A DNA stretch of 64,000 nt from Actinomycetota bacterium (GTDB taxonomy: Bacteria > Actinomycetota > Actinomycetes > Nanopelagicales > Nanopelagicaceae), in the NCBI GenBank assembly GCA_009704505.1, contig WLEB01000003.1, positions 1 through 64,000 on the forward strand, written 5' to 3'. This document shows, piece after piece, positions 8,798-20,859 of the stretch; the stretch's first letter is position 1, and each line of letters begins with the position of its first letter. The notes under the pieces are model-generated. The model was not told the DNA's origin. It was given only the letters and a program-made list of their open reading frames with translations, and ran no database searches. Both the position numbers and the translations under genes were made by a program.

Positions 8798-9694
8798 ATG
8801 CTAAAGCTACTTAATACAATTCTTATTGGACTGTCAACTGGAGCGATTTACAGTTTAATGTCTATTTCCTTAGTACTTGTATGGCGCTCGACTCGGGTAG
8901 TTAATTTTGCACAAGCTGGCCAGGCTGTGTTTTCGACATATATTGCATACGAAGTTTCTTTGCGAACTGGCAATTTTTGGCTAGCGCTATTGTGTGCAGT
9001 TCTTTCAGGTGCCCTATTGGGTGCATTCATTGATTTCTTTTTTATGCGCATGTTATTTAAGCACGTTACATCTGGTCCAATTAGAGCAATTGCCCCAGTT
9101 GTCGCAACCCTTGGATTACTAGGAATTATAAGAAGCGCAGTTGGATACATCTGGGGTGTTGAAGTTAAACCATTGGAACCTCCTGTTTCTACCGATGGAA
9201 TTAGAATTGGCTCAGAAGTCCTTCCATTTTCAACCTACGATGCATTAATTCTTTTGATTGTATTTGTTGTTTTGATGATTCTGACATTTATTTTTCAACG
9301 CACAAGTCTAGGACTTTCCTTAAAGGCATCTGCTTTCTCACCAGAGATCTCACGTTTATCAGGAGTAAGAGTTGACCTAACGCGCACAGTTGGTTGGGCA
9401 ATTGCAGGGGCGTGCGGTGCGATTGCTGGTGTACTTGCAACGCCAACATCTCTGCTTTCACCAAACTCGTTAGACATTCTTCTAGTTTTTGGTTTTGTAG
9501 CCGCAGTTATTGGTGGACTTGAGAGTATGTTAGGCGCAGTTGTTGGTGGAATTCTTCTTGGCCTCGGCGTTACATTTATTGCAAACTATGTTGGTTCGAC
9601 CTTGGTTTTCTTGTCAGCATTTGTTTTCTTGATCATTGTTCTACTTGTTAAGCCAGCAGGAATAATTTCTGGTAAACGGAGTCGAAATGCCTAA
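8798..9694 (+). CDS. livH: Branched-chain amino-acid-type ABC transporter permease (LivH-like)
   Basis: A 298-residue polytopic inner-membrane permease. It opens with LNTILIGLSTGAIYSLMSIS and contains the family region RLSGVRVDLTRTVGWAIAGACGA followed by GGLESMLGAVVGG. It starts 1 nt after livF and overlaps livM by 8 nt. Confidence 0.92.
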   Translation: MLKLLNTILIGLSTGAIYSLMSISLVLVWRSTRVVNFAQAGQAVFSTYIAYEVSLRTGNFWLALLCAVLSGALLGAFIDFFFMRMLFKHVTSGPIRAIAPVVATLGLLGIIRSAVGYIWGVEVKPLEPPVSTDGIRIGSEVLPFSTYDALILLIVFVVLMILTFIFQRTSLGLSLKASAFSPEISRLSGVRVDLTRTVGWAIAGACGAIAGVLATPTSLLSPNSLDILLVFGFVAAVIGGLESMLGAVVGGILLGLGVTFIANYVGSTLVFLSAFVFLIIVLLVKPAGIISGKRSRNA

Positions 9695-10673
9695 AAAACT
9701 AAAGGTTCGTTTGAGCTTATTCATCCTCTTAGGATGGGTGCTACTTTTATTAGGTGATCGAGTTGATGAACTTCGTGTTTATCAGGGAGCCAGTATTGCA
9801 GTCTATGCAATAGCAATTGGATCAATCGTTCTACTAACCGGCTACTCTGGACAGATTTCACTTGGGCATGGCGCACTTATGGCAGTGGGTGGCTATGTTG
9901 CCGCTCTTGCTTCATTCGAGTTCGGTGTTCCATTTTGGGCCGGATTTATTCTTGCCGCGCTCTTCTCTGGAATGTTCGGTGGACTCTTAGGAATTGCAGC
10001 AGCTCGTTTATCTGGTCCTTACTTGGCAGGAACAACTCTGGCACTTGCCGTTGGACTTCCATCACTTGCAAACCAGTTTTCAATTTTAGGCGGAGAACAG
10101 GGTCTTTACTTTGATATCGGTATGCCTCCGGCGATATTGGGTGAAAGCTTTACCCAGTACAAATGGTTTTATTGGATCGCATCATTGGCGGCCCTAATTG
10201 TTTTCTTCTTGCTTTCAAACCTATTGTCGTCACGATACGGCCGAACATGGCGCGGTATCGGAAGCAATGAAACCGCAGTTGCTCTCTCTGGCTCCAATCC
10301 ACAACGCCTAAAAATCGTGGCCTTTACCTTAAGTTCGGCTCTAGCCGGCCTTTCTGGGGCTTTGCTGGTAATGACCATTAGTACCGCCTCTCCAAGCGCA
10401 TTTCCGCTTGCACTTTCACTTTCTGTGGTGACAGGAGCGGTCATCGCTGGCGTGTCGAGCCTTAAAGGTGTGATACTCGGCTCCGTGATCTTGGTAGCCA
10501 TCCCAGAAGTCGCCGACGCCATTTCGCACCGTGTCGGTGACACTTTGAGAATTAGTTCTACGTTGCCAGGGTTGATCATTAGCGTTTTATTGGTCCTTGC
10601 AGTTCTATTTACTCCAAACGGTCCAGGAGAGAATTTGCGCCACCTTCTACACAAAGGAAAATCACACAAATGA
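9687..10673 (+). CDS. livM: Branched-chain amino-acid-type ABC transporter permease (LivM-like)
   Basis: The partner permease, 328 residues, strongly hydrophobic. It has the LivM landmarks LTGYSGQISLGHGALMAVGG near residue 50 and RYGRTWRGIGSNETAVALSG in the cytoplasmic coupling loop. It ends in a short basic tail. It overlaps livH and lies just upstream of the binding-protein gene. Confidence 0.92.
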   Translation: MPKKLKVRLSLFILLGWVLLLLGDRVDELRVYQGASIAVYAIAIGSIVLLTGYSGQISLGHGALMAVGGYVAALASFEFGVPFWAGFILAALFSGMFGGLLGIAAARLSGPYLAGTTLALAVGLPSLANQFSILGGEQGLYFDIGMPPAILGESFTQYKWFYWIASLAALIVFFLLSNLLSSRYGRTWRGIGSNETAVALSGSNPQRLKIVAFTLSSALAGLSGALLVMTISTASPSAFPLALSLSVVTGAVIAGVSSLKGVILGSVILVAIPEVADAISHRVGDTLRISSTLPGLIISVLLVLAVLFTPNGPGENLRHLLHKGKSHK

Positions 10674-10714
10674 GTTCTAATCACAGTTCAAACAAACACA
10701 ATACGGAGGAAAAC

Positions 10715-12022
10715 ATGATGGGTAACACCACTAGGAAGCGCGCAATACTTGCTTCTGCACTGCTTGCTATCACGGGTCTGTTTGCAAGCGCCCTTCCAGC
10801 TCAAGCAGCTGAAGTTGGCGTAACTGCAAAAGAGATCAAGTTGGGAATCACATCACCACTCTCAGGAAGAGTTGCTGCTGTGTATGGAAAAGTTCCTGGT
10901 GCTATGAACGCCTACTTCCAGCATGTAAATGACAACGGTGGAGTTTACGGTCGCAGCATCAAGTTAATCTCAAAAGATGATGCCTACCTTCCAACATCAG
11001 CTGTGGCTCAAACTAACCAGTTGATTCTAAAGGATAAGGTCTTTGCAATTGTTGGAGCTCTTGGAACAGCAAATCACTTGGCCGCCCTTCGTTCGACTAA
11101 CCTAAGTGGTCGTGGAATTCCAGATCTTTTTGTTAACACAGGATTTAGTGGTTTTGCAGACCCTAAAAAGTACAAGACAACTTTTGCTGTACTACCTTCT
11201 TACCGTATGGAAGCCAAAATTATGGCCAAGTACATCAAAGACAATTTGCCAGGCAAGAAGATCGCACTTATCGTCCAAGACGATGACTTCGGTATCGATG
11301 CTGCAGCAGGCTTTGCACAAGCCGGTCTAACATTTGAAAAGACAATCAAGTTCCCAGTTGGAAGAGACACTGCTGCAGATGCACAGGGATGGATTACAAA
11401 TACGCTAAAGCCAGCAAACATTGATCTTGCTATCGTATTTGCAACAACCTCCACAACTGCTGCACTTCTTGGCACATCAGCTGCACTTGGTTACCGTCCA
11501 ACAAGTGGATGGATGCTTGGATCAGTCGGTGGAGATTCAAATACCCTTATTGCAGGACGAGTTCCATTGGCAATTTTAAATGGAGCAATTGGATTTAACT
11601 TTGCACCAGATCCTCAGGATCCTACAGATGAGTATGTAGCTGAATTCAAAAAGATCTACGCCAAGTACGTTCCAGGTTCAACATTTGACCTAACAGTTCT
11701 ACAGGGAATGAACACAGCAATGCTTACAGTTCAAGCTCTACGTGCTGCAGGAAAGAACCTGACTCGTAAAGGTCTAATCGCTGCAATCAAGGCAAAGGGA
11801 TCAACTTTTGCTAGTGCAGGATTTACGCCACTTAAGTACTCAAACACTAGCCATGTTGGATACAACGGCTACTGGATCGGTAAGTACAGTGCAACTGGCG
11901 CCCTTCTTCCAATCGATGGAAAGCGCACCATTTACACAACAGACTCTGGATCAGGTGCAGTTAAAGTTATAACTTCATCTCGTGCAAAGTTACCTAAAGA
12001 CGGATTGCCTACAAACAAATGA
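10715..12022 (+). CDS. livK: Periplasmic-type substrate-binding protein of the LivK family
   Basis: A secreted receptor of the importer, about 435 residues. The N-terminus is MMGNTTRKR followed by a hydrophobic signal ending at ALPAQAAEVG. The mature part has the type-1 periplasmic binding fold seen in Leu/Ile/Val, amide and urea receptors (IKLGITSPLSGR, FAIVGALGTANH). I chose the ATG at 10715 or 10718 because a strong GGAGG (10705-10709) sits just upstream. The ligand is unknown; its linkage to a secreted hydrolase suggests a hydrolysis product. Confidence 0.88.
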   Translation: MMGNTTRKRAILASALLAITGLFASALPAQAAEVGVTAKEIKLGITSPLSGRVAAVYGKVPGAMNAYFQHVNDNGGVYGRSIKLISKDDAYLPTSAVAQTNQLILKDKVFAIVGALGTANHLAALRSTNLSGRGIPDLFVNTGFSGFADPKKYKTTFAVLPSYRMEAKIMAKYIKDNLPGKKIALIVQDDDFGIDAAAGFAQAGLTFEKTIKFPVGRDTAADAQGWITNTLKPANIDLAIVFATTSTTAALLGTSAALGYRPTSGWMLGSVGGDSNTLIAGRVPLAILNGAIGFNFAPDPQDPTDEYVAEFKKIYAKYVPGSTFDLTVLQGMNTAMLTVQALRAAGKNLTRKGLIAAIKAKGSTFASAGFTPLKYSNTSHVGYNGYWIGKYSATGALLPIDGKRTIYTTDSGSGAVKVITSSRAKLPKDGLPTNK

Positions 12023-12033
12023 GGAGCCAATTA

Positions 12034-13620
12034 ATGAATAAGTCACGTCTTGCAGTTTTTGCAACTGCAGCATCACTACTTGCAACTCTGTTGGTTTCAA
12101 TACCAACAGTGGCCCAAGCTGTCACAAACTGTACATACCAGATAAATTCAGTTTCAGGCGAGCCTTACAAACACTGTACTGGTAAAACTGCAGATGGTTC
12201 CAACGTAGAACTACGCGAGCCAATTGGCTACAACGGAACCACATTTGTTTGGTCCCACGGCTACCGCTATAACACAAATCTGCCAGCTGGGATTTCACCT
12301 GCCGGTGGAACAACTCCTTACATCATTGATATGACAGCAGAAGCTGGTCCAACAGTTGCGGTAATGGATACGTTGGTTTCAAAGGGTTATGCAGTAGCTG
12401 GCTCAAGTTATCCAGAGCAAGGTTGGGGTACTGAGAAAGCAATTAAAGCTAATGTTCAGTTAATCTCTTGGGTAAAAAACACCACAGAGGAAGACACTAA
12501 ATCAGTAATTGCTTGGGGTGCATCATTTGGTGGCTTCGTAACACAGGCACTTGCTGAAAAGTATCCAAAGCTGATCAAAGCTGCAGCACCTGTTTGTACT
12601 GCTGCTGGAAGAGTCGATGCCTCATTAACTATGGCTCAAGATCTCCTTTGGGGACTTAAGACATTCTTTGACCCAACTATTACTGTTAGCGGTTATGCAG
12701 CTGGACCAGCAGGTGTGGGCCAAGCAGCAATAAATCTAGGTAAGGTTGCAGCAGTTCTACGACACATTGGTGGAACCATCACCGAGACTGATAACGCAAA
12801 GACATGGCCAGCAACATCAACAATGCCGGCTACTGTTAAAGGTATTCCAGCTCGTAGCGCACTTGTTCTCGTTGGCCTAATGGCTGGAGTTCCTACACAA
12901 AGCCAAAACTTTGATGCAACTTCATTCCCTGGCGCAGAGTTCGCTTTTGCTCTTGCATTAGCACCAGCTTTGGCCTTGGCTGAAAACGCGGGTTATGCAG
13001 CAGGTCTTGGAATCTTTGCAACGCATGATCTTGAACTACGTGCGGGGGGAACCTTCTACGACAACACCAAGACAGATTATGTTGCTCGCGTAGCAGATGA
13101 GCGTGCGAGCTACAACGTTGCACTCAGTGGAAATACTGCGATTGACGCCATGCTAGGCGTTCTATCGACACCACTTGCACCTCGCATTACCGCTAATGCA
13201 GCTTCGCTTGCTAAGTTCCAAGCAAATATCAAGCACAACGGAGTTGCAAAGGTCCCAACAATTACTTTGACAGGTACTGCAGACATGATTACTCCTGCAG
13301 GAAACTCACAGTGGTTAGCTGATAGAAATGCAAAGAACACAAAGAAGTTCCTACCTCTATGGGTAACAACTCCAGAGAAGTGGACTAAGTTCACAGCTCT
13401 AGGTACACCAGATACAACTCGCAAAGATTGGCCAAATGGAACAGGTCACTGCCAGTTCACAACTGATCAATTTATGTTGGTTGCAGACCTAGCAATTGCA
13501 TCTGCAAAGACTGGATCAGTTCCAAGTAATGCAGCGGTAACAAAAGCAGTGGATAAGGTTGAAGGCGTGGTCTTTGACCGCGAATTCTCTGCTCCACTAT
13601 TGAAGTACTACCAAAAGTAA
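12034..13620 (+). CDS. Secreted alpha/beta-hydrolase
   Basis: A 528-residue exported protein with a signal peptide ending near TVAQAVTNC. The nucleophile elbow GASFGG lies in VIAWGASFGGFVTQALAE, a likely catalytic Asp is in TLTGTADMITPAGNS, and a likely His is in PNGTGHCQFT, so the triad appears complete. The last gene of the liv block, it starts 12 nt after livK with its own GAGGAG site and is followed by tandem hairpins. An esterase, lipase or peptidase acting outside the membrane is likely. The substrate is not identifiable. Confidence 0.8.
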   Translation: MNKSRLAVFATAASLLATLLVSIPTVAQAVTNCTYQINSVSGEPYKHCTGKTADGSNVELREPIGYNGTTFVWSHGYRYNTNLPAGISPAGGTTPYIIDMTAEAGPTVAVMDTLVSKGYAVAGSSYPEQGWGTEKAIKANVQLISWVKNTTEEDTKSVIAWGASFGGFVTQALAEKYPKLIKAAAPVCTAAGRVDASLTMAQDLLWGLKTFFDPTITVSGYAAGPAGVGQAAINLGKVAAVLRHIGGTITETDNAKTWPATSTMPATVKGIPARSALVLVGLMAGVPTQSQNFDATSFPGAEFAFALALAPALALAENAGYAAGLGIFATHDLELRAGGTFYDNTKTDYVARVADERASYNVALSGNTAIDAMLGVLSTPLAPRITANAASLAKFQANIKHNGVAKVPTITLTGTADMITPAGNSQWLADRNAKNTKKFLPLWVTTPEKWTKFTALGTPDTTRKDWPNGTGHCQFTTDQFMLVADLAIASAKTGSVPSNAAVTKAVDKVEGVVFDREFSAPLLKYYQK

Positions 13621-13624
13621 GTAA

Positions 13625-13648
13625 TTACTTGTAAACAATTACAAGTAA
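13625..13648 (+). repeat. Perfect 10-bp inverted repeat, 4-nt loop
   Basis: TTACTTGTAA (13625-13634) is mirrored by TTACAAGTAA (13639-13648). It begins 5 nt after the hydrolase stop and abuts a GC-rich terminator. It could be a first terminator stem, an mRNA 3' protecting hairpin or a dyad operator. Confidence 0.7.
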
Positions 13649-13681
13649 AGAAGGGCCCTCGAGAAATCGGGGGCCCTTCTT
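13649..13681 (+). terminator. Terminator of the liv-hydrolase unit
   Basis: The stem AGAAGGGCCC (13649-13658) pairs with GGGCCCTTCT (13671-13680) around a 12-nt loop. The U tract is short, and the stem is near-symmetric. It separates the transporter block from tsaE. Confidence 0.75.
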
Positions 13682-13697
13682 GTATTACCCTGTAACC

Positions 13698-14138
13698 ATG
13701 CAACATGTGGCATCTGCAGAAGAAATGTTTGATCTGGGAAAACAGATTGGCGCGCAGTGCAAAGCCGGCGATCAAATTTTATTAGTTGGTCCATTAGGAG
13801 CAGGCAAAACACTTTTAGCTCAAGGCATAGGAGCAGCCCTTGGTATAGAGGGAATAACTTCTCCCACTTTTGTGATTGCAAGAAAGCACGGGGGCCAGAT
13901 TCCTATTGTCCATGTCGATCTCTATCGCTTACTAGATAGTGCAAATCTGGCGGCGGCAATCGAAGATTTAGATCTTGAAACAGATGCAGATAAATCAGTA
14001 ACAATTATCGAATGGGCATCACCAGAGTATTCAGCTCTTCAGGCCGATCGCTTAGAAATTACGATAGATCGCACCACTGAGGTTCGACAGGTCAGTATTA
14101 AACCAATCGGTCCACGCTGGAAGAATTTCACATTATGA
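13698..14138 (+). CDS. tsaE: tRNA t6A biosynthesis ATPase TsaE
   Basis: TsaE is the ATPase that drives turnover of the TsaB-TsaD complex, which installs threonylcarbamoyl on A37 of ANN-decoding tRNAs. The P-loop is GPLGAGKTLLAQGIG, followed by ITSPTFVI and HVDLYRL, all family-typical. The ATG at 13698 gives 146 residues; an upstream TTG reading adds six residues inside the terminator and is unlikely. It overlaps tsaB by 4 nt. Confidence 0.93.
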   Translation: MQHVASAEEMFDLGKQIGAQCKAGDQILLVGPLGAGKTLLAQGIGAALGIEGITSPTFVIARKHGGQIPIVHVDLYRLLDSANLAAAIEDLDLETDADKSVTIIEWASPEYSALQADRLEITIDRTTEVRQVSIKPIGPRWKNFTL

Positions 14139-14689
14139 CAATTTCACTTGCAATAGATACTGCTACTTCTAGAACAATTGTGGGGGTAGTCGATAACGGA
14201 GTTGTTGTTTTTGAAGAGTTTCATGAAGGTGCAACAGATCACGGCACAGCGATTTCGAAGTTAGTCGCGCGCGCTTTGAAGAGCACCAAACTTATTGACC
14301 AGGTTGTTATTGGTATGGGCCCCGGACCATTTACCGGGCTACGAGTGGGAATTACTTTTGCGCAATCCTTTGCATTGGCTAGATCTATCCCCTGGATCGG
14401 TGTCTGTTCTTTAGATGCAATTCCTATCGATTCCACAACTAATAATTTGAGTGCAGATGAGTACACAGTTGCAATCGACGCCCGTCGTAAGCAGATCTAC
14501 TGGGCCAGTTATAAAGCCGGTGTACGCATTAAGGGCCCTGCTGTTGATAAGCCAGAAGAGATACCTACATACATAACCAATGTTTATCCAGATATTGAAA
14601 AATTAGTAGAGCAAAGCTCTGTGCAAAATGTGAGAGAGCCGATCTATCTTCGCAGTCCTGATGCGATTCCAACGGCGGAGCGCACATGA
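14135..14689 (+). CDS. tsaB: tRNA t6A biosynthesis scaffold protein TsaB
   Basis: TsaB is an inactive ASKHA-fold paralogue that dimerises with TsaD. The N-terminal SLAIDTATSRTIVGVVD and the GMGPGPFTGLRVGI motif near residue 66 are diagnostic. At 184 residues it is at the short end, with a reduced C-terminal domain. It sits between tsaE and rimI with 4-nt overlaps on both sides. Confidence 0.93.
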   Translation: MTISLAIDTATSRTIVGVVDNGVVVFEEFHEGATDHGTAISKLVARALKSTKLIDQVVIGMGPGPFTGLRVGITFAQSFALARSIPWIGVCSLDAIPIDSTTNNLSADEYTVAIDARRKQIYWASYKAGVRIKGPAVDKPEEIPTYITNVYPDIEKLVEQSSVQNVREPIYLRSPDAIPTAERT

Positions 14690-15138
14690 TTACCTATCGC
14701 CAACCAATGGCACTTGATATTCCAACTCTTGTTGTTCTGGACAAAGAGTACTTTCCTTACTCGCCATGGAGTCCGGCTCAATTTAAAGAAGAGTTTGCAG
14801 GCATTCCATCAACAAGGTTTTTTGAATTAGCCATTAGCGATAATCAAATAGTTGGCTATGCAGGAGTAATTGCTCCTGGGCCAGATGCAGTAGCTGATAT
14901 TTTAACGATCACAGTGATCGATGGTTTTAGGCGCCAAGGAATAGCAAAGAGATTGATTGCAGATATCGAAGGTTATTGCCAATCAAAAGGATCTAGCGCA
15001 ATTATGTTAGAAGTTGCTACAGACAATACTGGCGCCATAGCGCTCTATGAAAAATTAGGTTATTCACAGATCTCAAAGCGAAGTAACTACTATGGTTCAA
15101 AAAAAGATGCCTTTGTTATGCAAAAGGAGTTCATCTGA
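14686..15138 (+). CDS. rimI: Ribosomal protein S18-alanine N-acetyltransferase family (GNAT)
   Basis: A 150-residue GNAT acetyltransferase. The acetyl-CoA binding motif is [12 protein letters not shown] near residue 86, followed by [20 protein letters not shown], the usual RimI pattern. RimI acetylates the N-terminal alanine of ribosomal protein S18 and is often encoded beside tsaB/tsaD. The stop overlaps tsaD by 1 nt. Confidence 0.9.
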   Translation: MITYRQPMALDIPTLVVLDKEYFPYSPWSPAQFKEEFAGIPSTRFFELAISDNQIVGYAGVIAPGPDAVADILTITVIDGFRRQGIAKRLIADIEGYCQSKGSSAIMLEVATDNTGAIALYEKLGYSQISKRSNYYGSKKDAFVMQKEFI

Positions 15139-16169
15139 TGCAGCCATTAGTTTTAGGGATTGAAACATCATGTGATGAAACGGCAATTGGAATTGTCCGT
15201 GGACGGACACTGCTTGCAAATGAAATAGCATCAAGTGTTGATGAACATGCACGCTTTGGTGGAGTGGTTCCAGAGATCGCAGCTAGAGCACACCTAGAAG
15301 CGATCCTGCCGAGTATCCAGCGAGCAGTTAAAGCAGCTGGTATCTCACTTCGAGATATCGATGCTGTTGCAGTAACAGCCGGACCAGGTTTAATTGGAGC
15401 GCTCCTTGTCGGCGTTGCATCTGCAAGTGGTTTAGCACAGGGACTGGGAAGGCCACTCTATGGAGTAAATCATTTAGCATCTCATGTAAGTGTCGACTAC
15501 TTAACTCATAGCGATCCATTAGAACCAACCATCGCGCTTCTTGTTAGCGGTGGTCATTCATCGTTACTACAAGTAGATGACATAACGGGTTCGATCACAA
15601 AATTGGGCGCAACTATGGATGATGCTGCAGGTGAGGCATTCGATAAAATCGCCCGGATTATGGGAGTGGGTTTTCCAGGCGGGCCTGCAATTGATGTACT
15701 TGCAAAATCTGGTAGTGCAACAGCAATTGATTTTCCACGTGGATTAACAACCTCACAAGATTGGCAGAGCAGGCCATTTGATTTTTCATTTTCAGGTTTA
15801 AAAACAGCTGTTGCGCGATATCTAGAGTCAACACCAGATTATGCGAAGGGCGATGTTGCAGCATCATTTCAAGAAGCGGTTGTTGATGTCTTATTGCTCA
15901 AAGCGCTAGCTGCCTGCAAGCAAACAGGTATTGACTCCCTTGTTATTGCAGGGGGAGTTGCCGCAAATTCCAGATTACGTGAGTTGGCAGTGCAGCGCTG
16001 CGAAAAGGCAGGAATCCAACTTCGAATCCCTGCCCCGGCTTTATGTACCGATAACGGCGCTATGGTTGCCGCCCTTGGTTCGCTGTTGGTTAGCGCAGGC
16101 CGAGCCCCAGCAGCCGAGGCCTTTGATGCCGATTCATCCATGCCTGTCACCGACATTAACCTGCGCTAA
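15138..16169 (+). CDS. tsaD: tRNA threonylcarbamoyladenosine transferase TsaD
   Basis: The catalytic subunit of the t6A machinery, 343 residues, with an ASKHA fold. It begins [15 protein letters not shown], has the metal-binding NHLASHVSV segment, [11 protein letters not shown], and [16 protein letters not shown]. The C-terminal [12 protein letters not shown] and CTDNGAMVA segments are also present. A good ribosome site (AAGGAG) lies inside the end of rimI. Confidence 0.96.
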   Translation: MQPLVLGIETSCDETAIGIVRGRTLLANEIASSVDEHARFGGVVPEIAARAHLEAILPSIQRAVKAAGISLRDIDAVAVTAGPGLIGALLVGVASASGLAQGLGRPLYGVNHLASHVSVDYLTHSDPLEPTIALLVSGGHSSLLQVDDITGSITKLGATMDDAAGEAFDKIARIMGVGFPGGPAIDVLAKSGSATAIDFPRGLTTSQDWQSRPFDFSFSGLKTAVARYLESTPDYAKGDVAASFQEAVVDVLLLKALAACKQTGIDSLVIAGGVAANSRLRELAVQRCEKAGIQLRIPAPALCTDNGAMVAALGSLLVSAGRAPAAEAFDADSSMPVTDINLR

Positions 16170-16221
16170 AGCCGGCCCTCACGGCTTATGGGGATTGAGC
16201 CAAGGCTGATGGGCTTTCAAT

Positions 16222-16250
16222 TTGTGTCGGGCTTTAACCCAGCCTAGAGT
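16222..16250 (+). promoter_or_regulatory. Predicted groESL promoter
   Basis: TTGTGT (16222-16227) and TAGAGT (16245-16250) are spaced by 17 nt. The start point would fall near 16257, inside the CIRCE-like dyad, which is the usual place for HrcA repression. The implied leader is about 120 nt. Confidence 0.5.
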
Positions 16251-16255
16251 TGGCT

Positions 16256-16282
16256 TTAGCACTCTCGACCCGAGTCTGCTAA
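16256..16282 (+). promoter_or_regulatory. CIRCE-like operator (HrcA site) upstream of groESL
   Basis: TTAGCACTC (16256-16264), a 9-nt spacer, then GTCTGCTAA (16274-16282). The left arm matches the CIRCE consensus exactly and the right arm matches at 7 of 9 positions, with the standard spacing. Heat-shock control of groESL by HrcA follows; hrcA itself is not in this window. Confidence 0.8.
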
Positions 16283-16377
16283 CTCGAAAGTCGAATGAGG
16301 AAACCTCGAATCTGCGGAGACTTTGATCCACGGATTCAAGAATTCATAGATGAAAGAACTAGAGAAGGAGTCACCAC

Positions 16378-16665
16378 ATGGCAATCAAGCCACTAGAAGA
16401 TCGCATTGTGATTAAGGCAAATGAAGCAGAGACCACAACTGCATCAGGACTTGTTATTCCAGATACAGCAAAAGAAAAGCCACAAGAGGGAACTGTAATT
16501 GCAGTGGGCCCAGGTCGCTTTGATGATGGTGTGCGCGTACCTATGGATGTCAAAGTAGGAGATGTAATTCTTTACAGCAAGTATGGCGGAACTGAAATTA
16601 AGCACGGCGGAGACGAATTCATCGTTTTGTCAGCACGTGACATTCTTGCTGTAATCGAGAAGTAA
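16378..16665 (+). CDS. groES: Co-chaperonin GroES
   Basis: The 95-residue lid of the GroEL folding chamber. Diagnostic segments are [20 protein letters not shown], the mobile loop with [16 protein letters not shown], and the C-terminal DILAVIEK. The ATG at 16378 follows an AGAAGGAG ribosome site. The groEL ATG immediately follows the groES stop codon, so the pair is co-translated. Regulated by the CIRCE-like element upstream. Confidence 0.97.
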   Translation: MAIKPLEDRIVIKANEAETTTASGLVIPDTAKEKPQEGTVIAVGPGRFDDGVRVPMDVKVGDVILYSKYGGTEIKHGGDEFIVLSARDILAVIEK

Positions 16666-18306
<1,641 letters not shown>

Positions 18307-18345
18307 GTAGTAAGTAATTCTAGAGAGAAATTCTTACAAGAAATA

Positions 18346-18376
18346 AGCCCCGCGGGATGTTGCTGCGGGGCTTTTT
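18346..18376 (+). terminator. groESL terminator
   Basis: AGCCCCGC (18346-18353) pairs with GCGGGGCT (18365-18372) around an 11-nt loop, with T5 at 18372-18376. Confidence 0.9.
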
Positions 18377-18414
18377 CTCTTCTTAGGAGGAAGAAATCTA
18401 AAAGAAATGTTTCT

Positions 18415-18711
18415 TTATGATGCGTGCGAAATTCCAATTGGCTTAGCAATGATCTCTAATCGATCATCTTCTGAAAGTCCGCCCCAGATTCCATAAGGCT
18501 CTTGAACTGCAAGGGCATGTGCGCGACAAGCAGCAATTACTGGGCACGATGCGCAGACTGCTTTGGCAGTGTTTTCGCGATTTCTGCGGCGCGGGCCACG
18601 CTCTCCATCTGGATGGAAAAACATCTCTGATGGAAGATCTCTACAAGCACCCTGATACTGCCACTCCCATTCATCTGCAACGGGGCGGGGTAAGCGTGAA
18701 GTTTCGGCCAT
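18415..18711 (-). CDS. WhiB-family iron-sulfur transcription factor
   Basis: An actinobacteria-specific [4Fe-4S] regulator, 98 residues from the ATG at 18711. The four-cysteine pattern is an early Cys in GACRDLPSEMFF, then CASCPVIAAC giving C-x2-C-x5-C. The turn GIWGGLSEDDR follows. A longer reading from 18735 would lie upstream of the best promoter, so the internal ATG is preferred and the transcript would be leaderless. Which WhiB subgroup it belongs to is not settled; it lies next to groEL, as one WhiB gene does in other actinobacteria. Confidence 0.93.
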   Translation of the reverse strand: MAETSRLPRPVADEWEWQYQGACRDLPSEMFFHPDGERGPRRRNRENTAKAVCASCPVIAACRAHALAVQEPYGIWGGLSEDDRLEIIAKPIGISHAS

Positions 18712-18717
18712 GCTCGT

Positions 18718-18746
18718 ACTGTACAACCGCGCCATAAGTTGTTCAA
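18718..18746 (-). promoter_or_regulatory. Leaderless promoter of whiB-family gene
   Basis: On the minus strand, TTGAAC (18746-18741), 17 nt, TACAGT (18723-18718), then 6 nt to the ATG at 18711. Transcription should start at or next to the A of the ATG. Confidence 0.65.
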
Positions 18747-18821
18747 GTATCTTCGCTTCAAAGCTTGTTCAAATAGCCGTTTCAGGTGGTGAGATAGGCC
18801 ACTTCACGCCACTATTACCCC

Positions 18822-20858
<2,037 letters not shown>

Positions 20859-20859
<1 letters not shown>

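Noticed and set aside
16165-16220. Inverted repeats after tsaD (AAGCCG...CGGCTT) as terminator
   Set aside because: A short 6-bp stem with no U tract; too weak to call.
18398-18416. AAAGAAA/TTTCTTT dyad after the whiB-family gene as terminator
   Set aside because: Low G+C and short; not convincing as an intrinsic terminator.
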